Position numbers and translations under genes: made by a program. The notes beneath the pieces are model-generated. The model searched no databases and was not told the DNA's origin. It saw only the letters and a program-made list of their open reading frames with translations. Shown in pieces: positions 18,006-26,303 of a stretch of DNA of 64,000 nucleotides; position 1 is the first letter of the stretch, and each line of letters begins with the position of its first letter. This DNA comes from Qipengyuania spongiae (GTDB taxonomy: Bacteria; Pseudomonadota; Alphaproteobacteria; Sphingomonadales; Sphingomonadaceae). The stretch lies in contig NZ_CP092471.1 in NCBI RefSeq assembly GCF_026168555.1, positions 2,738,501 to 2,802,500 on the forward strand, read 5' to 3'.

Positions 18006-18770
18006 CTATCTAGTCCGGCCTTGGTCGCGATCCAAGAGCAATTGGAACAGGATCGCCCGAACCTCGCCGTCGATCTCGCCGTCGATCTTGCGCGGGCGCC
18101 AGCGGCGCTGGAACGCCTCGACCGCCTTGTGCCCATCAGTGATGTCGTAGCCGAAGCGTTCGAGCGCGAGGTAGAAGGCCGCATCGTTGTCGAACGGGTC
18201 GCCGCGCCGCAGCTTGGTGGGCGTCGGCAGGCAGAGCCCGTATTCGGCCAGCCGCTCCCACGGGAACAACTCGCCCGGATCGATCTTGCGCGCCGGCGCA
18301 ACGTCCGAATGGCCGACCACGTTGGCGCGTGGAATGTCGTATTGCTTGACGATCCGCGCGACCAGCGGGACCAGCGCCTCGAACTGCGCGTCGTTGAATT
18401 CGCGATAGCCATAGCGATGGCCCGGATGGTCGAGCTCAATCCCGATGCTGGCGGAATTCACGTCCTTGTGCCCGCGCCAGTAGGAGACGCCCGCGTGCCA
18501 GGCGCGCTTGTCTTCGGGCACCAGGCGGACGACCTCGCCCTGCTCGCCGATCAGGTAATGCGCCGACACCTTGGCTTCGGGATCGCAGAGGCGCTCGATG
18601 GCGAAACCCTTGTCCTCCATCTCGGTGTAGTGGATCACCACCATCGAGATCGGCTGGGTCCGTTCGTCGTGATTGGGGGAGAGAATCTCCCGGTCGACCA
18701 GCTCGTCCTTGCTCGCCGGCAGTGCCTGGCCGAGCCTGCCGAAGTCGCTGCCGCCCTCCCCCTCGCTCAT
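18006..18770 (-). CDS. N-acetylmuramoyl-L-alanine amidase (Amidase_2/AmiD type)
   Basis: This 254-aa enzyme cleaves the amide bond between MurNAc and L-Ala in peptidoglycan or its turnover products. The start at 18770 overlaps the chpT stop (ATGA). Zinc-ligand motifs are visible: MVVIHYTEM (His), RAWHAGVSYW (His) and NVVGHSDVAPARKIDPGELFPW (His and Lys/Asp region, partly quoted). No signal peptide is seen, so a cytoplasmic recycling role like AmpD is possible. The C-terminal FQRRWRPRKIDGEID resembles a small peptidoglycan-binding helix domain. It is translationally coupled to chpT and followed by rnpB. Confidence 0.9.
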   Translation of the reverse strand: MSEGEGGSDFGRLGQALPASKDELVDREILSPNHDERTQPISMVVIHYTEMEDKGFAIERLCDPEAKVSAHYLIGEQGEVVRLVPEDKRAWHAGVSYWRGHKDVNSASIGIELDHPGHRYGYREFNDAQFEALVPLVARIVKQYDIPRANVVGHSDVAPARKIDPGELFPWERLAEYGLCLPTPTKLRRGDPFDNDAAFYLALERFGYDITDGHKAVEAFQRRWRPRKIDGEIDGEVRAILFQLLLDRDQGRTR

Positions 18771-19426
18771 CCGATCAGGCCTTCGGGTTCGGGTAGGACC
18801 GCGCCAAGCACCAGCGCATCGTCCCCCCTGGCGTATTGCAGCCCGCCGCCGCATTCCTTCGCTAGCAGCGCGATCATGTGGGCCGCCGCGGTGCGGCTCG
18901 ACAGATCGGAAGCGGGCAGTGATCCGTCGAGCGCCTTGCCCACGATCTCGTCGAAGGCGATCCGGTCGCCGCTCGCGCGGACCACGAGCTCGCAGGCCCC
19001 GTCGCGCAGCTCCGCGCCGATGTCGAGCCGCCCGCCGCGCACCAGCGCGTCGATCGCGATCTGCGCGAAGTTGAGCAGCACCTTGACCGCAGGCTTGGAA
19101 AGAGTCGCATGGGACAGCGCCCATTGCACCTCGATCCGGCCCTTGTCGGCCACCAGCGCCTCGACCAGTTCCTTGGGCTCCTCGACCGAAACCCTCTCTC
19201 CGAAACCGCCCGCTGCCCCGAAGGCAAGACGGAAGAACTTGAGCTTGTTGGTCGAGACCGCAGCGCTCTGCTGGAGCAGTTCCATGCAGTTCTGCCGCAT
19301 TTCCCGATCGGTCTCGCTGGCAAGCAGTTCGAGCCCGTTGGACATCGCCCCGACCGGCGAAAGCATGTCGTGACACAGCCGCGAGCAGAGCATTGCGGCG
19401 AGTTCGGTGGAGGACACCTCGTTCAT
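18767..19426 (-). CDS. chpT: Histidine phosphotransferase ChpT
   Basis: ChpT shuttles phosphate from the hybrid kinase CckA to CtrA and CpdR in the alphaproteobacterial cell-cycle pathway. The 219-aa protein begins MNEVSSTELAAMLCSRLCHD. The phospho-accepting His is in LCHDMLSPVGAMSNGLELL, the diagnostic ChpT helix. The C-terminal half is a Bergerat-like, non-ATP-binding domain (KVLLNFAQIAIDALVRGG). The stop overlaps the start of the cell-wall amidase. A GTTAC direct repeat with a 9-base period lies about 30 bases upstream. Confidence 0.9.
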   Translation of the reverse strand: MNEVSSTELAAMLCSRLCHDMLSPVGAMSNGLELLASETDREMRQNCMELLQQSAAVSTNKLKFFRLAFGAAGGFGERVSVEEPKELVEALVADKGRIEVQWALSHATLSKPAVKVLLNFAQIAIDALVRGGRLDIGAELRDGACELVVRASGDRIAFDEIVGKALDGSLPASDLSSRTAAAHMIALLAKECGGGLQYARGDDALVLGAVLPEPEGLIG

Positions 19427-19451
19427 ATAGTAAGACGATTTCCTGAAGAGT

Positions 19452-19465
19452 GTTACGCGTGTTAC
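19452..19465. repeat. GTTAC direct repeat upstream of chpT
   Basis: GTTAC occurs at 19452-19456 and 19461-19465 (9-base period), embedded in an AGTGT...ACACT inverted pair. It lies in the otherwise empty 106-base gap between chpT and the JAMM gene and could be an operator. Confidence 0.3.
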
Positions 19466-19532
19466 ACTGTCCTAGACGCAATGACCGGCCGCGCGCCAGT
19501 GGCCATCACCGGCATTCCCGACGAGCGTGCTT

Positions 19533-19928
19533 CTAGCCGGGGCGGACCGTGTAGGAAAGCGCGCAGAAGCCGTCCGGCTCGTCGCGCCAGAAGGTCACAT
19601 TCCCGCTCGCGACGATCGCCCAGATCCGCCCGTCGCCCGATGCGCTCGCCCGATCGGTTTCGGAAGGAGCGGCACGGCCATTGGGATGCGAGTGGTAATA
19701 TCCCGCCACCTCCGCTCCGCCCTCGCGCGCGCTGCGATGCGCGTCGAGCAGGGCCTGCGGATCGATCTCGAAATGGCGGGACGGATCGGGATGGACGTTG
19801 GCGACTGGCTCCGCGCGCTCAACACGCTCTTTCGAACCGTAGAGTATGCCACAACACTCCTCGGGTGCGGCTCGGGTGGCATGGGCAATCATCGCCTCAA
19901 GCGCCTCGCTTGTCACGGTCAGGTCCAT
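19533..19928 (-). CDS. JAMM/MPN+ metallopeptidase (M67 family)
   Basis: This is a small zinc isopeptidase-like protein of 131 aa. The JAMM motif is intact: a Glu in APEECCGILYG, then GYYHSHPNGRAAPSETD, which supplies H-x-H-P and the S-x2-D spacing. Bacterial M67 enzymes remove C-terminal residues from ubiquitin-like sulfur carriers or act on peptide conjugates. No ThiS/MoaD-like partner is present here. It is divergent from the RluA gene with only 17 bases (or 5, with the earlier ATG) between start codons, so the promoters must overlap coding sequence. Confidence 0.85.
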   Translation of the reverse strand: MDLTVTSEALEAMIAHATRAAPEECCGILYGSKERVERAEPVANVHPDPSRHFEIDPQALLDAHRSAREGGAEVAGYYHSHPNGRAAPSETDRASASGDGRIWAIVASGNVTFWRDEPDGFCALSYTVRPG

Positions 19929-19945
19929 CGCCCATGGGCCTAGCG

Positions 19946-20890
19946 ATGTCCGAGCCTGAAATCATCACCGGGATCATCTCGTTCCCTGCCCGGCTCGACA
20001 AGGCGCTGGCCGAAGCGACCGATCTTTCGCGCGAGCGGATCAAGGCATTGCTGGCCGACGGGGCGATTCGCGTGGACGGTGCAGTTGCCAGCAGCGCCTC
20101 GGCGAAGATGCGCGGTGGCGAGGCCTTCGCCATCGCTCTGCCCCCGCCCGAGCCGCTCGATCTCGAGCCACAGGATATTCCGCTCGCCATCGTCTTCGAG
20201 GACGAACACCTGATCGTGGTCGACAAGCCCGCCGGCATGGTCGTCCACCCGGCGGCGGGAAACCGCGACGGGACGCTGGTCAACGCACTGCTGCATCATT
20301 GCCGGGGGCGGCTTTCGGGCATCAACGGGGTCGCCCGGCCCGGCATTGTTCACCGGATCGACAAGGACACGTCCGGGCTGCTGGTGGTCGCCAAGACCGA
20401 CGCCGCGCATGAGGGGCTGGCAACCCAGTTCGCCGCGCACACCATCCACCGCCGCTATCTCGCTGTCTGTGCGGGGCATCCCCACCCGGCACAGGGCACG
20501 ATCGACGCGCGGCTGGGTCGATCGGACCGTGACCGGAAGAAGATGGCTGTGCTCGATCCCGGCAGTTCGCGGGGCAAACGCGCCATCACGCATTACCGCG
20601 TGCTGGAGCGGCTGGACCACGCCACGCTGATTGAATGCCGGCTTGAAACCGGGCGCACGCACCAGGTCCGCGTTCACTGTCTGTCAATCGGTCATCCGCT
20701 ATTGGGAGATCCTGTCTACGGACGCACTCCCAAGGCGCTACGCTCCCTCCTCGCCGACCTCGGTTTCGAGCGGCAGGCCCTTCATGCGGCCGAGCTGGGT
20801 TTCGAGCATCCCGTCACCGGCGAGGCGGTCCGTTTCCGGGCTGAAATGCCCCCCGACATGCGGGAACTCATCGACGAAACCACTCGTTGA
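19946..20890 (+). CDS. RluA-family 23S rRNA pseudouridine synthase
   Basis: This enzyme isomerises uridines in rRNA (RluD/RluC-like), 314 aa from ATG at 19946. An earlier in-frame ATG at 19934 is also possible. An N-terminal S4 RNA-binding domain (RLDKALAEATDLSRERIKAL) is followed by the synthase domain. This contains VVDKPAGMVVHPAAG, the catalytic Asp motif HRIDKDTSGLLV and RTHQVRVH. The sequence most resembles RluD, which modifies helix 69, but specificity is inferred. rpoH follows downstream after about 120 bases. Confidence 0.9.
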   Translation: MSEPEIITGIISFPARLDKALAEATDLSRERIKALLADGAIRVDGAVASSASAKMRGGEAFAIALPPPEPLDLEPQDIPLAIVFEDEHLIVVDKPAGMVVHPAAGNRDGTLVNALLHHCRGRLSGINGVARPGIVHRIDKDTSGLLVVAKTDAAHEGLATQFAAHTIHRRYLAVCAGHPHPAQGTIDARLGRSDRDRKKMAVLDPGSSRGKRAITHYRVLERLDHATLIECRLETGRTHQVRVHCLSIGHPLLGDPVYGRTPKALRSLLADLGFERQALHAAELGFEHPVTGEAVRFRAEMPPDMRELIDETTR

Positions 20891-20952
20891 AATCGATGAA
20901 ACCCGCTTCAACGGCGGCGTCCGGTGGTTATACAGGAAAGAGCGGCTCAGCG

Positions 20953-20987
20953 CTGCGGATGCCCAGCCGGGGTCCGCGGCATCGCAG
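20953..20987 (+). promoter_or_regulatory. Stem-loop in the leader between rluA-type gene and rpoH
   Basis: CTGCGGATGCC pairs with GGCATCGCAG (one bulged base) around a GC-rich loop, ending 26 bases before the rpoH start codon. There is no T-run, so it is either a weak terminator for the upstream gene or an RNA structure in the rpoH leader. Confidence 0.35.
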
Positions 20988-21013
20988 TCGGCTGGAGAAA
21001 GGTCAGGGTTATC

Positions 21014-21919
21014 GTGAGCAACAACAAGTCTTTGAGCGTTCCGGCGCTCGGCGGAGAGCAGAGCCTCAATCGCTATCTCTCCGAGATCAAGAAATTCCCG
21101 GTGCTGACGGCCGAGCAGGAATACATGCTCGCCAAGCGCTACGAAGAGCACGAGGATTCCGAAGCTGCGGCGCAGCTCGTCACCTCGCACCTGCGCCTCG
21201 TCGCGAAGATCGCGATGGGTTATCGCGGCTACGGCCTGCCTGTCAGCGACCTCATTTCCGAAGGCAATGTCGGTCTGATGCAGGGCGTCAAGAAGTTCGA
21301 GGCCGATCGCGGCTTTCGCCTGGCGACCTATGCGATGTGGTGGATCAAGGCCTCGATCCAGGAATTCATCCTACGCAGCTGGAGCCTCGTCAAGATGGGC
21401 ACCACCGCCGCGCAGAAGAAGCTGTTCTTCAACCTTCGTCGGATGAAGAAGCAGCTCGAAGCCTACGAGGACAGCGACCTCCACCCCGACGATGTCGCCA
21501 AGATCGCCACCGACCTCGGCGTGCCGGAGCAGGAGGTGATCAACATGAACCGCCGCATGATGATGGGGGGCGACGGATCGCTCAATGTCAGCATGCGCAA
21601 CGGCGAAGAGGGTTCGGGCGAATGGCTCGACTGGCTGACCGATGATCGCCCCTTGCAGGATGAAACGGTGGCCGATGCCGAAGAGGCCGAGGTGCGCCAC
21701 GACATGCTGCTCGAAGCGATGGACAGCCTCAACGACCGCGAGAAGCACATCCTCACCGAACGCCGCCTGACGGAAAACCCGCAGACGCTCGAGGAATTGA
21801 GCCAGGTCTACGACGTCAGCCGCGAACGCATCCGTCAGATCGAGGTGCGCGCGTTCGAGAAGCTGCAAAAGGCGATGAAGACCATCGCCGGCGAGAGGCT
21901 GCTTCCGGGCATCGCCTGA
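21014..21919 (+). CDS. rpoH: RNA polymerase heat-shock sigma factor RpoH (sigma-32)
   Basis: This is the alternative sigma factor for heat-shock genes, 301 aa from a GTG start at 21014 with GAGAAAGG upstream. Region 2 is clear: LVTSHLRLVAKIAMGYRGYG, LISEGNVGLMQGVKKFE and RLATYAMWWIKASIQEFIL. Region 4 ends with SQVYDVSRERIRQIEVRAFEKL. The RpoH box is represented by RSWSLVKMGTTAAQKKLFFNL. Likely targets in the same window are clpP (promoter noted at 29753-29782) and possibly clpX. Alphaproteobacteria often have two rpoH copies, and I cannot tell which paralogue this is. Confidence 0.95.
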   Translation: MSNNKSLSVPALGGEQSLNRYLSEIKKFPVLTAEQEYMLAKRYEEHEDSEAAAQLVTSHLRLVAKIAMGYRGYGLPVSDLISEGNVGLMQGVKKFEADRGFRLATYAMWWIKASIQEFILRSWSLVKMGTTAAQKKLFFNLRRMKKQLEAYEDSDLHPDDVAKIATDLGVPEQEVINMNRRMMMGGDGSLNVSMRNGEEGSGEWLDWLTDDRPLQDETVADAEEAEVRHDMLLEAMDSLNDREKHILTERRLTENPQTLEELSQVYDVSRERIRQIEVRAFEKLQKAMKTIAGERLLPGIA

Positions 21920-21979
21920 TCTAGGAGTTTCGAAGCCGGTCGGCTCGCGCTGATCGCTACCGAAAACTCAAGGCACAAC

Positions 21980-22022
21980 AAGAAGGGGCCGCGAAGCGTT
22001 TGCTTCGCGGCCCCTTCTTTTG
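21980..22022. terminator. Bidirectional terminator between rpoH and the Oar-like receptor
   Basis: Long near-perfect arms (AAGAAGGGGCCGCGAAGC and complement) flank a short TTTG-type loop, with A-rich sequence before and T-rich sequence after. It serves two convergent genes. Confidence 0.9.
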
Positions 22023-22034
22023 CCATTTGTCCGA

Positions 22035-25000
22035 TTAGAAGCGGATCCGGGCGCCCACGCGGATGGCGTAAAGCGACTGGCGCGTCTGCAACTGCACCTG
22101 CGGGTCGCGGACGGTCGAGTACTGGTACTGCGCACAGGAATTGCCCGCCGCAGCGACACAGCTGACGCGAACGACCGCGGCGTTGTACGGGAATTCGACT
22201 TGGCGGAGCGTACCCCAATCGCTGTCGATCAGGTTCAGCACGTTCTCGATATCCGTGTAGAGTTCCAGCTTCGGACGCGAACCGAGCACGTTCGGAAGCG
22301 GGATTTCCTGACCGAAGTGCAGGTCGATCTTGAAGAAATCGGGCGAAGTCTGCGTGTTCTTCGGAATGATCGAACCACGGAACTTCTCGATGCCGAGATC
22401 GGTCACCAGCTGGTTGAAGGCCGCTTCGCTCGCCGCGCTGTCGAAGGTGACCAACGGATCGCCACCGGCGTTCGGAACGTAAAGCAGCTGGTTGCCGAGG
22501 TTGCCCACGGTGCCGAACACGGCGCCACGGTTGCCCGAATTGTCGAGCATCGTGACCGAATACGGACGACCCGAGCGGTATTCGCCGAACAGGCCGAGAT
22601 TGGTGTTGGCATCTCCGAAGAACGCGCGGTTGAAGTTCACGCCGAACTTCCAGGTATCGCGGAATTCGTAGATCGAACGACCGTAAGCCGCCACGTTCGG
22701 ATCGACGAAGGCGTTGTTGCCGTAGTTCGACGAGGAGGTCGAGCTGGTCAGAGCCGAGCGATCCTTGACGTCCGAGCGCGTGTAGCTGCCGAAGATATCG
22801 AGACCGAAATCGAAGTCCTTGGCGAAGCGGAACGTGCCGAAATAGCCGCGGCCGTCGCTGGTGTTGCCCAGCAGCAGGTCGCGGTTGTTGGCAGCCGTCG
22901 GCGTAATCGTGGAATAACGCGGACGACCGTCCGGCAGCGTGCCGGTCTGGACCGCACGAAGGTCGGTCCAGATATAACCGTCGATCGTGTTGTCGTAGAG
23001 GAACTGCACGCCGAACAGCCAGCCATCGCCGAGGAAGCCGAGATCGGCCTCGTAATCGGCCGAAAGCGAGGCCTTAAGCTTGTTGGCGATGTCGAGGTTC
23101 GGATCGATCGCGTCGGTCGGTGCATTCTGCAGACTGGCGACATTGGTCGTCAGGTAGTTGATGACCGACTGCGGGATGTCGCCGGTGACATTGTCGAGCG
23201 CGTCACAAGTACCCTGCGCGGCGCAGTTGGCCCGGGTGATCGTGACGTCGTTCGTCAGCTGGCCAGTGTTCGAGTAGACGTTCGACAGGAACACGTCCGG
23301 CGTGCCGCCGCCGAAGATGCCGACGCCGCCACGAACGATCAGGCGATCGGTCGCTTCCCAGTTGAACGCCGCGCGCGGCTGGAACAGGCCGCGACCGTTG
23401 AAGGTCGAACGGTTGCTGAAGCCGTTGCGGGCGAGGAAGTTGGCGTTGAGCGGCGGCAAATCGGTGTTGCCGTAGAGATCGTAACGGGCACCGGCGATGA
23501 GCTGCAGCGTGTCGGTCAGCTGCGACTCCACCTGGAAGCCGAAGTTGAACCCGTCCGTGCTGAACCGCGCCGCAGCGTCGTTGGGATCGTTCGAAGGAAC
23601 GGCGTTGGCATAGCGCAGCTGACTGGCCCGACGCGCCTGGAAGTCGGCGAGCGAGTCGAAGTAGAAGTCGCCCAGCGAACGCTGCAGGAACAGGTTGAAG
23701 ACGTCGGTCTTCGTGTAGCCGCCGATGAACTTGAGCTGCGTGGCGCCAAGGTCGGCACGCGCGGTCAAGTCGACCGAGAAGTTCTCCGTGTTGAGCTCGT
23801 TGGACTGACGGCTGACGTCCGGTCCGAAGAACAGGCGGGTGCCGCCGCAGGTGACCGCGTTGCCGCCCGAAGTGGCTTCGGTACACACGCCGAACTGCGG
23901 GAAATCGCGCCCGCCGAACGGGGTCTGGTTGCGGTTGTAGTCGCGATAGCTCGCCCGCAGCGTGGTCGAGAACACGTTCGACCAGGTCGAGTTCAGCTCG
24001 AACTGCCCCGAATTGATCTCCTCGTTCAGCTCGTAGCCGTTCGACTGGTAGCCGAGCGCGGGCGAGGTGCCGGTGAGGAAAGTGTTCTGCTGGAACTGGT
24101 TGGTGCCGACATTGCGGATGTAGGTCAGCACCGCACGGTGGTTGTCCGACAGATTGGCGTCCAGCTTGGCGACGAACTTCTCGTCGTCCTCGTTCGCATT
24201 GGCGATGAGGCCGAGCGTGTCGTAGCCATAGACGTTCTGCGCGGTCGCGCTGACCTGGTCGATCACGCCCTGCGTCAGGCCGGGAACCTGGTTGGCGAAT
24301 TGCGGGCCGAAGCCATTGTCGAACGGCGTGCCTTCCTTGGTCCGCTCGTAGGCGGCCATGAAGAACAGACGGTCCTGAAGGATCGGGCCGGACACCCAGC
24401 CGCCATACTGGTCGGACTTGAAGTCGAGATTGACGGTCGAGGTCTTGGCGGTGTCGCCGGTCAGACCGTCGCCGGTGTAGGAATAGAAGCCGCCACCGTG
24501 GAACATGTTGCCGCCGGACTTCAGCACGACGTTGATCGCGCCGCCCTGCAGATCGCCTTCCGAAACGTCGAACGGCGCCACCTTGACGGTGAACTGCTCG
24601 ATCGCGTCGAAGGGCACGGGGCCGCGATTGGTCGGCAGGCCGCCATTGTTGAGGCCGAAATCGTCCGACAACTGGATGCCGTCGACGCTGAAGCGGTTGA
24701 GGCGGCCGTTATTGCCCGCAATCTCGATCGTGCGGCTGTTGGTAAGGTCGATCGTCACCAGCGGATCGCGACGGGCGAGGTCGCGGATGTCGCGGTTGAT
24801 CGAGGCGGTGTTCTCGATGTCCTCTTCGGTCAGAACCGTGGTCGGTCCGTCCGCGGCGGAAAGGCGCGTCTGGATCGCGGCGCCGGTGACGACGATGACG
24901 TTGGCTTCACGAAGCGTGATCGGCAGGCGCAGCGGCTGGCCGGCCTGGAGGAAGATTTCCGAAACCGTCGAGGTCTCGTAACCCGGCGCATCGACCGTCA

Positions 25001-25247
25001 CTTCGAACGGGCCGCCGATGCGAAGCGCGTTGGCGGCGAAGTTGCCCGTCGCGTCGGTGGTGGTCGTCGACGTGGTGCCGGAGGGCTGGTGAACCACGGT
25101 CACGACAGCGCCGGCGACCGGCGTGGTGCCGTCTTCTACGGTGCCGCGGATGGACGAGGATGTCTCCTGCGCGTGGAGCGGAGCAGCCATGGGGGCGACA
25201 AGAGCGACGCTTGCAGCACCGGCTGCCAGCAGAAACTTGATGTTCAT
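22035..25247 (-). CDS. Oar-like TonB-dependent receptor with carboxypeptidase-regulatory-like domain
   Basis: This is a large outer-membrane receptor of 1070 aa. The start at 25247 (MNIKFLLAAGAASVALVAP) has TGAGG upstream and gives a signal peptide ending LHAQ. Residues about 33-115 form a CarboxypepD_reg-like fold (SIRGTVEDGTTPVAGAVVTV, ATGNFAANALRIGGPFEV). A plug domain with NRFSVDGIQLSDDFGLNNGG and a barrel ending GARIRF follow. This layout matches the Oar/OmpA-related TonB receptors implicated in protein, peptide or oligosaccharide uptake. It stands alone between a strong terminator and a 387-base divergent intergenic region. The ligand is unknown. Confidence 0.9.
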   Translation of the reverse strand: MNIKFLLAAGAASVALVAPMAAPLHAQETSSSIRGTVEDGTTPVAGAVVTVVHQPSGTTSTTTTDATGNFAANALRIGGPFEVTVDAPGYETSTVSEIFLQAGQPLRLPITLREANVIVVTGAAIQTRLSAADGPTTVLTEEDIENTASINRDIRDLARRDPLVTIDLTNSRTIEIAGNNGRLNRFSVDGIQLSDDFGLNNGGLPTNRGPVPFDAIEQFTVKVAPFDVSEGDLQGGAINVVLKSGGNMFHGGGFYSYTGDGLTGDTAKTSTVNLDFKSDQYGGWVSGPILQDRLFFMAAYERTKEGTPFDNGFGPQFANQVPGLTQGVIDQVSATAQNVYGYDTLGLIANANEDDEKFVAKLDANLSDNHRAVLTYIRNVGTNQFQQNTFLTGTSPALGYQSNGYELNEEINSGQFELNSTWSNVFSTTLRASYRDYNRNQTPFGGRDFPQFGVCTEATSGGNAVTCGGTRLFFGPDVSRQSNELNTENFSVDLTARADLGATQLKFIGGYTKTDVFNLFLQRSLGDFYFDSLADFQARRASQLRYANAVPSNDPNDAAARFSTDGFNFGFQVESQLTDTLQLIAGARYDLYGNTDLPPLNANFLARNGFSNRSTFNGRGLFQPRAAFNWEATDRLIVRGGVGIFGGGTPDVFLSNVYSNTGQLTNDVTITRANCAAQGTCDALDNVTGDIPQSVINYLTTNVASLQNAPTDAIDPNLDIANKLKASLSADYEADLGFLGDGWLFGVQFLYDNTIDGYIWTDLRAVQTGTLPDGRPRYSTITPTAANNRDLLLGNTSDGRGYFGTFRFAKDFDFGLDIFGSYTRSDVKDRSALTSSTSSSNYGNNAFVDPNVAAYGRSIYEFRDTWKFGVNFNRAFFGDANTNLGLFGEYRSGRPYSVTMLDNSGNRGAVFGTVGNLGNQLLYVPNAGGDPLVTFDSAASEAAFNQLVTDLGIEKFRGSIIPKNTQTSPDFFKIDLHFGQEIPLPNVLGSRPKLELYTDIENVLNLIDSDWGTLRQVEFPYNAAVVRVSCVAAAGNSCAQYQYSTVRDPQVQLQTRQSLYAIRVGARIRF

Positions 25248-25634
25248 TTTGAAAACCTCAGGATCGCGAGATGTTTCCGGCGGTCTCGGCTTCGCGAATC
25301 GCACGCGACACCCGACCGGCCCGGGCCGCCCTCTACTCGGCTCGCCCCTAGGGTCCAGCCGGTTTTTGGTGACATTTCGGTTACAGAAAAGGGCGGTCGG
25401 CGACCGCTCACGATCCCGTTCTTCCAAAAATCGCGGAAATGGAACGATTTGACGCGCGACGATTTATGACGTGACGGTGACCTGGGTTCGCGGATGGGCT
25501 GCGCGCGGTTCGCGAATTCCGATCAATGCTGCACTGCGGCAACACTAACTTTGGTTAGGTTATGGTCCGCGGCCTTTCCGCTCCCCCCTTCGCAGTCGTT
25601 GCCCGACTTCCCCGATCCCGTTAGATCGCAGGCC
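25248..25634. other. 387-base divergent intergenic region, no gene seen
   Basis: This region separates the minus-strand receptor from plus-strand mtgA and should hold both promoters. No credible small gene or RNA gene was seen. The only notable word is the short inverted repeat CTAAC-TTTG-GTTAG at about 25544-25557, some 80 bases upstream of mtgA. Confidence 0.5.
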
Positions 25635-26303
25635 ATGGGTTTGCTTCTTCGTTTCGTTACGAAAGCTTTGTTCGGGCTGATTGTTCTCGCTCTGGCGCTG
25701 GTCGCGCTGTTCAAATTCGTGCCCGTACCCGTGACGGCGACGATGGTGATGGACCGCAACGGCATCACCAAGGACTGGGAACCGCTCGCCGATATCGACC
25801 GCAATCTCGTGCGCGCGGTCATCGCCGCCGAGGACGGGAAGTTCTGCAGCCATGACGGCTTCGACCGGGAAGCGATCGAGAACGCTTTTCGCCGCAACGC
25901 CGAAGGCGGGCGCATCCGCGGTGGATCGACGATCAGCCAGCAGACCGCCAAGAACGTCTTCCTGTGGCAGGGCGGCGGCTATTTTCGCAAGGGGCTCGAG
26001 GCCGGCTTCACTTTCCTGATCGAACAGATCTGGGGCAAGCGCCGGATCATGGAGGTCTATCTCAACGTCGCCGAGACGGGGATCGGGACCTATGGCGCGG
26101 AGGCCGGGGCCCAGCGCTATTTCGGGAAGTCCGCCGCCTCGCTGACCCCGCTGGAAGCTGCGCGGATGGCCGCCGCCCTGCCGTTGCCCAAGGAGCGCTC
26201 CGTCGTGAATCCGGGCGGCTGGCTGCGACGCCATGGCAATACCATATCTGCCCGCATCGGCGTGGTCGGGCGTGACCGGCTCGACGCCTGCATCTACGAG
26301 TGA
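25635..26303 (+). CDS. mtgA: Monofunctional biosynthetic peptidoglycan transglycosylase
   Basis: MtgA polymerises lipid II into glycan strands, without a transpeptidase domain. The 222-aa protein from ATG at 25635 has an N-terminal membrane anchor (FGLIVLALALVALFKFV). The GT51 domain follows with catalytic Glu in VIAAEDGKFCSHDGFD, then RGGSTISQQTAKNVFLW, KRRIMEVYLNVAETG and YFGKSAASLTPLEAA. The length is normal for MtgA. Its stop overlaps the start of the cation diffusion facilitator gene (GTGA), indicating coupling. Confidence 0.93.
   Translation: MGLLLRFVTKALFGLIVLALALVALFKFVPVPVTATMVMDRNGITKDWEPLADIDRNLVRAVIAAEDGKFCSHDGFDREAIENAFRRNAEGGRIRGGSTISQQTAKNVFLWQGGGYFRKGLEAGFTFLIEQIWGKRRIMEVYLNVAETGIGTYGAEAGAQRYFGKSAASLTPLEAARMAAALPLPKERSVVNPGGWLRRHGNTISARIGVVGRDRLDACIYE

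Noticed and set aside
22020-25469. A 1149-codon open frame on the plus strand opposite the Oar-like receptor
   Set aside because: It is a GC-rich shadow of the minus-strand receptor gene, which has a signal peptide, receptor domains and an outer-membrane terminus. The shadow has Arg/Glu/Val-rich low-information sequence and no domain.
25544-25557. CTAAC-TTTG-GTTAG as an operator for mtgA
   Set aside because: The repeat is short, occurs once, and a match this size is expected by chance in a 387-base gap. It is recorded only in the description of the gap.
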